The notes under the pieces: generated by a model
What the model was told of the DNA's origin: nothing
The model's input: only the letters and a program-made list of their open reading frames with translations
Databases searched by the model: none
Made by a program: the position numbers and the translations under genes
Assembly: GCF_003355475.1 (NCBI RefSeq)
Contig: NZ_CP031356.1
Span: 2,852,001-2,916,000 of the forward strand
From: Brachybacterium saurashtrense
GTDB lineage: Bacteria > Actinomycetota > Actinomycetes > Actinomycetales > Dermabacteraceae
Direction of reading: 5' to 3'
Length of the DNA stretch: 64,000 nt
Part shown: one piece after another, positions 18,577-25,607 of the stretch
Position numbering within the stretch: position 1 is the first letter of the stretch
Layout of the letters: each line of letters begins with the position of its first letter

Positions 18577-19793
18577 CAGTGCATCCTCTCGATGATCAGG
18601 GCCATGCCCTGGCCGCCGCCCACGCACAGGGTCGCCAGGCCGTAGCGGCCCTCGCGCTCCTGCAGGCCGTGCAGCAGGGTGGTGGTCATGCGGGCGCCGG
18701 TGGAGCCCCAGGGGTGGCCGAGGGCGATGGCCCCGCCGTGCACGTTGAGCTTCTCGTGGTCGATGCCCAGATCCTCCGCGGCGGGCAGCACCTGGGCGGC
18801 GAAGGCCTCGTTGAACTCGACCAGGTCGATGTCCTCCATGGTGAGGCCGGCGAGCGCGAGCGCCTTCCGGGTCGCCTCCACCGGGCCCAGGCCCATGATC
18901 TCGGGGCTGAGGCCGGAGACGCCGGTGGCGACCACGCGGGCCAGCGGCGTGATGCCCAGCTCCTGCGCATAGCCCGCCTCCATCACCACCAGTGCGGCGG
19001 CGCCGTCGTTCAGGGGGCAGCAATTGCCGGCGGTGACGGTGCCGTCGGGGCGGAACACCGGGTCGAGAGCGCTGACGGCCTCGAGGGTCACGCCTGCGCG
19101 CGGGGAGTCGTCGGCGTCCACCACGGTGCCGTCCGGCAGGGTCACCGGGGTGATGTCGCGGGCGAAGAAGCCGGAGGCGATCGCGGCCTCGGCCCGGTTC
19201 TGGGAGCGCACGCCGTACTCGTCCTGCGCGGCGCGGGTGACGCCGCGCAGCTCGGCGACGTTCTCGGCCGTCTGGCCCATCGCGACGTAGGCGTCGGGCA
19301 GCTCGCCGTCTTCACGGGGATCGTGCCAGGGGGCGGGGATCTCTCGGGTGGCGCGCTTCTCGGTGCGCTCCCAGGCCTCGCGGAACAGCGGGTCGCGGGC
19401 GTCCTCGTCCATGAGCCTGCCGCTGCTGGAGGAGATCGACTCGACGCCCGCGGAGATCACGGCGCGGGCCTCGCCGGAGGCGATCGCGTGGAAGGCGGAG
19501 CGGGTGGTCTCGATCGAGGAGGCGCAGAAGCGGGTCACGGTGGCGCCGGGCACGGTGTCCAGGCCCAGGCGCACCGCGACGGTGCGGGCGAGGTTCCCGC
19601 CCTGCTGCCCCTCGGGGATCGCGCATCCCAGCTGCAGGTCGTCGATCGCGGTGGGGTCCAGCTGCGGGACGTCGTCCAGCGCGGCGCGGATCATCTGGCC
19701 CACCAGGTCGTCCGGGCGGACGTCCTTCAGCGACCCCTTGCGGGCGCGGCCGATCGGTGAGCGGTGGGCGGCGACGATGACGGCCTCTGGCAC
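18576..19793 (-). CDS. fadA: Acetyl-CoA C-acyltransferase (thiolase)
   Basis: A 405-residue thiolase. The nucleophilic Cys is residue 90 in TVTRFCASSIETTRSAFHAI; the NEAFAAQ, GGAIALGHPWGSTGAR (His) and LCVGGGQGMA (acid/base Cys) motifs complete the active site. It cleaves 3-ketoacyl-CoA to acetyl-CoA in the last step of beta-oxidation. GTG 19793 is preceded by AAGGAG at eight bases. The operon continues into the acyl-CoA dehydrogenase. A palindrome related to that before fadB lies at 19923-19939, and a long hairpin sits between it and the start. Confidence 0.92.
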   Translation of the reverse strand: MPEAVIVAAHRSPIGRARKGSLKDVRPDDLVGQMIRAALDDVPQLDPTAIDDLQLGCAIPEGQQGGNLARTVAVRLGLDTVPGATVTRFCASSIETTRSAFHAIASGEARAVISAGVESISSSSGRLMDEDARDPLFREAWERTEKRATREIPAPWHDPREDGELPDAYVAMGQTAENVAELRGVTRAAQDEYGVRSQNRAEAAIASGFFARDITPVTLPDGTVVDADDSPRAGVTLEAVSALDPVFRPDGTVTAGNCCPLNDGAAALVVMEAGYAQELGITPLARVVATGVSGLSPEIMGLGPVEATRKALALAGLTMEDIDLVEFNEAFAAQVLPAAEDLGIDHEKLNVHGGAIALGHPWGSTGARMTTTLLHGLQEREGRYGLATLCVGGGQGMALIIERMH

Positions 19794-19868
19794 GGGGTTC
19801 TCCTTCGACGGCGGTGTCTGCGGGCGGGTGAGCGGCCGGCCCGGCGCGCGGGCGGCGCGGGGACGCCC

Positions 19869-19911
19869 GCGCGCCGGGGCCGACGGGACGCGCCCGTCGG
19901 CCCCGGCGCGC
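19869..19911. terminator. Perfect 19-bp hairpin in the thiolase leader region
   Basis: Arms 19869-19887 and 19893-19911 are exact complements around a five-base loop. It is downstream of the metallophosphoesterase gene, so it can end that transcript. It is also downstream of the candidate fad operator and upstream of the thiolase start, so it may act as an attenuator or processing site for the thiolase transcript. No T tract is present. Confidence 0.65.
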
Positions 19912-19922
19912 TCACACGTTAG

Positions 19923-19939
19923 TGATACTACGGGTTGCA
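19923..19939. promoter_or_regulatory. Candidate fatty-acid-degradation operator upstream of thiolase operon
   Basis: TGATACTACGGGTTGCA resembles the palindrome TGATACCGCGGGTTTCA at 7084-7100 (13 of 17 identical, in the same orientation relative to its gene). Its own dyad symmetry is weaker (four of seven pairs). It lies 130 bases upstream of the thiolase GTG. Confidence 0.5.
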
Positions 19940-19985
19940 GGTACCGCGTGGGAAGTCGAGGAGGTGCCGTGCAGGGCGGGACCGG

Positions 19986-22900
19986 TCAGTCAGCCGTGCG
20001 GCCCCGTCCGCCGGAGGCCCCGGCGTGCTCGGGCCTGCCTGCGCCGTCGGGCCTGCCCGCATGGTCGGGCTTCCCGGCGCCGTCGGGCTTCCCGGCGTGG
20101 TCCGGCTTCCCGGCGCCGTCGGGCTTCCCGGCGCCGCCCGCGCACTCCGGGCCGCCGCCGGTGAGCGTCAGCTCCCGCACCTCGGTGCGGGCCGCCCCGC
20201 CGTGCTCGTCGGTGACCAGCGCGTACCAGGAGTGCGTGCCGGCCCCGAGATGGGAGACGTCCGCGGTGACGGTGGTCCCCGGCTGTGCGTCCTCGACCAG
20301 CGCGAGCTCCTCCTCGCCGAGCACGTCGGCAGTGAACTCGTGCGTGGTCAGCTCCTTCTCGTGCACGGTGATGCCCAGCTGCTCGTAGGAGACGGTGAAG
20401 TCCTGATCCTCGGGCGTGAGGGTCGCATCATCGCTCGAGTACTGCTCCAGCGAGGGCGAGTAGGTGCGCACCAGCATCTGCTCCCCCTCGTTGTCGAAGT
20501 GGAGCAGGCGCAGGAAGCCCTGCCCGCCCTCCGGCAGCCCCTGGTAGTCGAACAGCATCTGGGTCACGTCCCTGTCCGGGGTGCCGTCGCCGTCGTCGTC
20601 GAAGGAGTCCACCCGCGTGTGGGCGTCGTGGTAGTGGCCGCTCATCACCATCGACACGTTCGGGTTGGTGGCCACCACCTCGTCCTGGATCCGCTGCGGC
20701 ACCGGGCCCAGCCCGCCGGTGGTGAGCATGTACTCGTGCAGGTTCAGGATCGCGGTGCGCTCCGGGTACTGCGCGAGGACCTCGTTCATCCAGTCGATCT
20801 CCTCGTCGCCGGGGCCCCAGCCCTGGGAGACCACCAGGAAGTCGATGCCGCCGGCGGTGAACAGCGTGTAGCTGCCGCGGTTGTCCTCGTAGAACCCGCC
20901 GTACCAGGGCTGATCCTCGTAGCGGTGCTGGCCGAAGTGCTCGCGGTACTGGGAGTAGTCGTTCGCCATGCTGCCCACGTCATGGTTCCCGGCGAGCACG
21001 TTGTAGGGCAGGCCGGCCTCGTCCAGCATCGCGTAGGCGGGATCGGCGTTCGCCCACTGCGAGGGCTGGTCGTAGTCGTCCACGATGTCGCCGGTGTGGA
21101 AGAGGTACTGGAGGTTCAGCTCCTCCCGCTGGTCCAGCAGGAACTCGTGGATGTTCAGCTGGTGGTCGTAGAACTCCTCGTTGTAGTACTGGGTGTCCGA
21201 CTCCCAGGCCAGGGTGACGTCATAGGCGGAGCGGTCAGTCGCCTCCGGGTGGTGGGGCTCCACCTCGGAGTCGCGGGCGGAGAGGTCCTCCCCGGCCCAG
21301 CCCACGGAGTGCTGCACCACGGCGCGCACCTGCCCGTCGCTCGCGTGTCCGGCCGCGGGCACCACCTCGTCGAACGCCACCGCACCGTCCTCGCCGGCGA
21401 AGGCGTGGGCCACCTCCACCAGCTCGCCGGTGGCGGCCTCCTCCACCAGCAGGCGCACACGGGCGTTCGGATCGGCGGCACCCTCCCAGGCCAGGCGCAC
21501 CTCGGTGCCCTCGGCCGCGCCGTCGGGCACGTCGACGGCGAACTCGTGGAACGGCAGCGCGTCCTCGGAGCCGGTGCTGCCACCGGCGGCGAGCGGCTCG
21601 CCGCGGCGCTCGGTCGCGTCGGCGTCCCGTACCTCGCCCGCCGTCGCGTGCACGGTGCCCTCGCCCAGGGAGGCGCTGCTGCCGGCCCGGAAGGACACGT
21701 CCAGCAGGTCCCCGGTGGGATCATCCACGTCCACGGCGAGGCTCTGGTCCCGGCACACGGGGGCGGTGGCGCCGTCGGCCGTCGCCGCGGCGGCCGAGGG
21801 GTTCTCCTCGGGGGTCTCGAAGGAGAAGGTCTCGCTGCGCTCGTTGCCCAGCACGTCGGTCGCGACCACCTCGAGCACGTGCTCGCCCGGCGCGAGGCTC
21901 AGCGAGGAGACGTCCCGCGGGAGCTCCACCTCCTCGCCGTCCAGAGTGGCGCGCACCGCGTCCACGCCGCTGCCGGCGTCCTCGACGGAGGCGTCCAGGG
22001 TGAACTCGCCCTGGTAGGTGGCGCCGTCGTCCAGCTCGCTGGTGATCACCGGCGCGGTGTTGTCCACGAGCACCGTGCGCTCCACGCTGTGCCCGGCGCC
22101 GTCGACGCTTGCCAGCACGTGCTCGCCGTCGGCCACCGCGGTGGTGTCCCAGGAGACGGCGAGGGCGGTGAAGGCGTCCTCGGGGAGCGCGAACTCGGCG
22201 TCGAGCAGATCGTGCTTCCCGGCCGAGTCGCCCATCGCGAGGATCTCCGCGGGGTCCTCGTGACCGGCGGGCCGCAGGGTGCGGCCGTCCGGCAGCACCA
22301 GGCGCAGGTTGCGGATCGAGAAGTCGTCGTTGTTCTCGTCCTCGTCGATCCCGGGGTAGGCCTTGGTGCCCGCGGCGACGGTGACCACCAGCGGAGCGTC
22401 CTGCGAGACGTGCTGGAGCGGCACCTCGGCGTCCACGGTGACCCAGTCCGCGTAGAAGCCCTCGTCGAAGATCTCGATCACCTCGTCGCCCACCAGGATC
22501 CCGTTGCGGAAGTAGACGTCGGTCTGGCTGGCCTCCATCGCGAACACGGGGGCGGATTCCAGCGCGGGCACGGCGTCGGTGCGCTCCTCCCCGTCGATGC
22601 TCAGCACGGCCGAGGGCGGATGCTGGTCCCCGGCGATGGAGACGGCGGTGGTGCCCGCGACGTAGGCGCCGTCGGCCAGGTTCATCCGCAGCGGGGACTG
22701 GTCCACGCCGGCCAGCGGCACTCGGGTGGTCTCGGTGCGGGTCTCGTGCGTGCCGTCGGAGGCGACCAGGTAGTACTCGAACCAGCGCTTGCCGGTGAGG
22801 TCCGCGGCCGGGATCGCGTGGTCGAAGCGGTCGCCCTCGGTGCGGGGCAGGGTGTGGGCGACGAAGTCCTCGTCGGCGCTGGAGCGCAGGTGGAGGGTGA

Positions 22901-24446
22901 CGGTGCGGGCCTGCACGTCATCGGTGACCTCGTGGCTGATCACGGCGTCGCCGGCCGGGTCGAGCTCGTCGGCGGTGAGGTCGGTGACCTGCGGCTGCTG
23001 CGCGTCGGCTGGGAGGGCCACCAGCTGCGCGGGGACCTGGGAGGGTTCCACGGCACCCGGCGTGGCGGGGGCGGTGCCGGTGAGGGTGCCGCGGGAGAAG
23101 TCGGAGCTCTCCCCCTCGGTGCTGCCCCCGGTGCGGTACTGGATGCCCTGGTCCGGAGCGGTGTCGTCCACCCCGGAGACGTTGTAGAACACGCGGTGCA
23201 CGCTGTCGCCGGTGCGGGTGGTGAGCTCGAGGCCGCGGCCGCTGCCGTTGGCCATGCCGGCCACGAACGTCTCCACCACGGTGAGCGAGGCGGGGTCCAC
23301 GCCGAAGTTCTCCGCGAAGTCCGCGACGGCGAGGTCGTCGTTCGCGCCGTTCTTCACCCAGATCACCACGGTGCCGCCGGGCTCGATCACGGCGTCGTCC
23401 GGGACCAGCGGCCAGTCCGCCGCGTTGGTGATGGTCTCGCCGTCGCTGGTGTACAGGTAGCGCAGGGCGTAGTCCGCGAGGGAGACGGGCCTGTCGGTGG
23501 TGTTGTACAGCTCGATGAACTCGAACCCGTCGGCGCCGCCGACGTTGCTGGTGTCCGGGGTGACCTCGGTGATCTGGAGGTGGCCCACCAGCGCCTCCGC
23601 CGGCGGGGCGGGCGGCGGGTCCGCGGGCTCCTCCGGCTGCTCGGGCTCCTCCGGCTCCGCCGGGGTGAGCTGGACGGGGTCGACCACGCCCGGGGTCGCG
23701 GCGGCGGGGCCGGCGAGCAGGGCGGCGGAGAGCTGGTCCGCGCTCGCGGGGAGCTGGAAGTGCGCGCTCTGCCCGGCGGCGACCGCGCCGGAGGGGTAGA
23801 AGCTGCGGGAGACCTCCCCGCCGGCGGCGTCCAGCACGCGCACGCCCCGGTTGCCGCCGTTGGCCATGCCGGGCTGACCGGTGGCCCGCACCACCGCGGC
23901 GCTCTCACCCGCGCCCCAGTGCGCCAGGAAGTCCTCGACGGAGTAGGCGAAGGAATCGATGCTGCTGGTCTGGTAGCTGAGCCACACCACGAGCGAGGCG
24001 CCGGGGGCGAGCTCGGTGGGCTCCTCGAGGGTGACCGGCACGTCCCCGGAGGTGTCCGCGGAGTCGTCGTAGATGTAGGAGACGCGGTGGCCCTCGGTGC
24101 CGCCCACCACCACGGGCGCCTCGGAGGTGTTCGTGACCTCGAAGAACTCGAACTCGTCGTGGCCCACGGTGTCCGGTGCGATCTCGGTGACTAGCAGCGG
24201 TGTCGCGGCGGCGACCTCCGGGGCGGCCGGCACCGGCGCGGCGGGCACCGCGTCGGCGGGCAGGGGGGCGGCGTGCGCCGCGGGGGCGCCGAGCCCGGCG
24301 AGCACCTCACCGCCCTGCACGGGCAGCATCACGGGCGCGAGGGCGAAGGCCGCGCCGGCGAGGGCGGCGACGGCGGCACGGCCGGTGCGCGTAGATCCTG
24401 GGCAGACGGGCAGGGCGCGGGGGCGCACGGGGACGGCAGCAGGCAT
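19986..24446 (-). CDS. Large secreted lamin-tail-domain metallophosphoesterase
   Basis: A 1486-residue exported protein. The signal peptide ends near AHAAPLPADA (about residue 60). Two lamin-tail domains begin near residue 82 (LLVTEIAPDTVGHDEFEFFE) and 290 (ITEVTPDTSNVGGADGFEFI). Ig-like modules follow (VDNTAPVITSELDDG). A calcineurin-like phosphoesterase occupies about 1080-1280: SDTQYYNEE, HTGDIVDD, LAGNHDVGS, NLHEY and MSGHYHDAHT supply the two-metal ligands, with Gln in place of the His of the first DxH motif. The last 50 residues are AGKPDG/AGKPDH repeats. No LPxTG is seen. A PHO-box-like triple repeat lies upstream, so phosphate scavenging is likely. Confidence 0.82.
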   Translation of the reverse strand: MPAAVPVRPRALPVCPGSTRTGRAAVAALAGAAFALAPVMLPVQGGEVLAGLGAPAAHAAPLPADAVPAAPVPAAPEVAAATPLLVTEIAPDTVGHDEFEFFEVTNTSEAPVVVGGTEGHRVSYIYDDSADTSGDVPVTLEEPTELAPGASLVVWLSYQTSSIDSFAYSVEDFLAHWGAGESAAVVRATGQPGMANGGNRGVRVLDAAGGEVSRSFYPSGAVAAGQSAHFQLPASADQLSAALLAGPAAATPGVVDPVQLTPAEPEEPEQPEEPADPPPAPPAEALVGHLQITEVTPDTSNVGGADGFEFIELYNTTDRPVSLADYALRYLYTSDGETITNAADWPLVPDDAVIEPGGTVVIWVKNGANDDLAVADFAENFGVDPASLTVVETFVAGMANGSGRGLELTTRTGDSVHRVFYNVSGVDDTAPDQGIQYRTGGSTEGESSDFSRGTLTGTAPATPGAVEPSQVPAQLVALPADAQQPQVTDLTADELDPAGDAVISHEVTDDVQARTVTLHLRSSADEDFVAHTLPRTEGDRFDHAIPAADLTGKRWFEYYLVASDGTHETRTETTRVPLAGVDQSPLRMNLADGAYVAGTTAVSIAGDQHPPSAVLSIDGEERTDAVPALESAPVFAMEASQTDVYFRNGILVGDEVIEIFDEGFYADWVTVDAEVPLQHVSQDAPLVVTVAAGTKAYPGIDEDENNDDFSIRNLRLVLPDGRTLRPAGHEDPAEILAMGDSAGKHDLLDAEFALPEDAFTALAVSWDTTAVADGEHVLASVDGAGHSVERTVLVDNTAPVITSELDDGATYQGEFTLDASVEDAGSGVDAVRATLDGEEVELPRDVSSLSLAPGEHVLEVVATDVLGNERSETFSFETPEENPSAAAATADGATAPVCRDQSLAVDVDDPTGDLLDVSFRAGSSASLGEGTVHATAGEVRDADATERRGEPLAAGGSTGSEDALPFHEFAVDVPDGAAEGTEVRLAWEGAADPNARVRLLVEEAATGELVEVAHAFAGEDGAVAFDEVVPAAGHASDGQVRAVVQHSVGWAGEDLSARDSEVEPHHPEATDRSAYDVTLAWESDTQYYNEEFYDHQLNIHEFLLDQREELNLQYLFHTGDIVDDYDQPSQWANADPAYAMLDEAGLPYNVLAGNHDVGSMANDYSQYREHFGQHRYEDQPWYGGFYEDNRGSYTLFTAGGIDFLVVSQGWGPGDEEIDWMNEVLAQYPERTAILNLHEYMLTTGGLGPVPQRIQDEVVATNPNVSMVMSGHYHDAHTRVDSFDDDGDGTPDRDVTQMLFDYQGLPEGGQGFLRLLHFDNEGEQMLVRTYSPSLEQYSSDDATLTPEDQDFTVSYEQLGITVHEKELTTHEFTADVLGEEELALVEDAQPGTTVTADVSHLGAGTHSWYALVTDEHGGAARTEVRELTLTGGGPECAGGAGKPDGAGKPDHAGKPDGAGKPDHAGRPDGAGRPEHAGASGGRGRTAD
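20040..20135 (-). repeat. Tandem coding repeats for the (D)GAGKPDHAGKP tail
   Basis: Alternating units of about 18 bases (ggcgccgtcgggcttccc and ggcgtggtcgggcttccc-like) encode Gly-Ala-Gly-Lys/Arg-Pro-Asp and His-Ala-Gly-Lys/Arg-Pro-Asp repeats at the extreme C-terminus. The low divergence suggests slipped-strand expansion. Confidence 0.75.
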
Positions 24447-24502
24447 GGGGAGGTCCGATCCGGGGAGGAGGCGGGGGCGGAGGACCAGTAGTACGCACCC
24501 CG

Positions 24503-24531
24503 GACGAACATGCGGTGACCGGGAGGTGACG
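24503..24531 (-). promoter_or_regulatory. Triple PHO-box-like direct repeat
   Basis: On the minus strand three heptamers CGTCACC, GGTCACC and GTTCGTC are spaced by exactly four bases, the 11-base periodicity of actinobacterial PhoP boxes (GTTCACC consensus). The repeat lies 57 bases upstream of the metallophosphoesterase start, with a TACTAC -10-like element between. Confidence 0.65.
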
Positions 24532-24587
24532 ACCCCGGATCGGTCGCATAACGCTTCACAGCGGCGGTGCCGGGCCGCCGCCCGACA

Positions 24588-25490
24588 TCAGGCCGGGGCG
24601 GTCCCCGCCTGCGGGGCGTCGGGCGCCTGCCCCGCCGCCCGCGCCCGCGGGGCCTCCGCCTCCATCGTCATCCGCGCCACGTGCAGGGCCAGGTAGGCGA
24701 TCTCGTCGGCGGAGAGCGCCTCGCCCATGCGCAGCCGCACGATCACCGCGAGCTGCTCGGCGGTGCGGGCGGCCTCGGGGTAGCTCTCGCGGATGGTGCG
24801 GCTGATGAGGGACTGCTCGCCGTCGAGCTGCCGGTGCTGCTGGATGCGCACGAACATGTAGCGCACGTGGGTGATGAAGCGGGCGGCGGCCATCGAGTGC
24901 CGGTCCGCGGCGATCCCGAACCGTTCGGCCACCACGGCCAGCATCTGCTGGATCACCCCGGTCATGGTGTACGTGAAGGAGAGGTCACCGGTGGAGAACC
25001 CGGCGTTGACCAGGTGCAGCGCGAGCGCGGTCGCCTCGTGCGCGGGCAGCGCCGGATCCACCTGGGCGTTGACGGCGTGCAGCAGCCGCTCGGCGCGGTC
25101 GTACTCCTCGGGGTAGAGGGTGCGCACCTCCACCTCGAGCGGGTACTCGATCTCGAGCCCGCGGCGCAGCCGGTCCAGGGCGCCGGAGACGTGATCGGCC
25201 ACGGCGATGGCGAGGGTGGGGCGGGAGGACTCGCGCTGTTCGATCCCGGTCTCGCGCAGGCCGATCACCACGGCGCGCAGGATCTCCTGGTCGATCATCG
25301 CGAAGGCCTCGGCGAGGTGGTCGGGGTCGCGCCCGTCGGCCGGGACGAACACCTGCACGATCCTCTCGGGATCCACCTCCTGGCCGGGGTGGGCGCGGAA
25401 GCCGATGCCGCGACCGGTGAGGATCACGCCCTCGCCGTTCTCGTCGCGGGAGAGCACCACGTTGTTGTTGAGGGCCCTCAGCACCTTCAT
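24588..25490 (-). CDS. bglG: BglG/LicT-family transcription antiterminator
   Basis: A 300-residue regulator. Residues 1-55 (MKVLRALNNNVVLSRDENGE, GVILTGRGIGF) are the co-antiterminator RNA-binding domain; two PTS regulation domains follow, with conserved histidines in segments such as ALALHLVNA, ARFITHVRYMFVR and EIAYLALHVARM. Phosphorylation by the PTS controls dimerisation and RNA binding. It lies downstream of the beta-glucoside PTS gene on the same strand, separated by a hairpin. Its probable target is the RAT sequence at 27975-28013. Confidence 0.92.
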   Translation of the reverse strand: MKVLRALNNNVVLSRDENGEGVILTGRGIGFRAHPGQEVDPERIVQVFVPADGRDPDHLAEAFAMIDQEILRAVVIGLRETGIEQRESSRPTLAIAVADHVSGALDRLRRGLEIEYPLEVEVRTLYPEEYDRAERLLHAVNAQVDPALPAHEATALALHLVNAGFSTGDLSFTYTMTGVIQQMLAVVAERFGIAADRHSMAAARFITHVRYMFVRIQQHRQLDGEQSLISRTIRESYPEAARTAEQLAVIVRLRMGEALSADEIAYLALHVARMTMEAEAPRARAAGQAPDAPQAGTAPA

Positions 25491-25558
25491 CGGCCCTGCT
25501 CCTCCTTCCGGCCCTCGTCGTCGGGGGCCCTCGCATCTCGTCCCGCCGCAGTGGCGGG

Positions 25559-25598
25559 GCGGTGCGCGCACCCTCCCCAGGGAGGGTACGCGCACCGC
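25559..25598 (-). terminator. Intercistronic hairpin between PTS and antiterminator genes
   Basis: Arms of 19 bases with one mismatch (left 25559-25577, right 25580-25598) begin 10 bases after the PTS stop. It could lower read-through into bglG or protect the upstream mRNA end. No T tract is seen. Confidence 0.65.
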
Positions 25599-25607
25599 GC
25601 CGGCAGC

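Noticed and set aside
19935..24194. 1419-codon open frame on the plus strand opposite the metallophosphoesterase
   Set aside because: It is the antisense shadow of a real gene; it is rich in His/Arg/Gly with no domain, signal or ribosome site.
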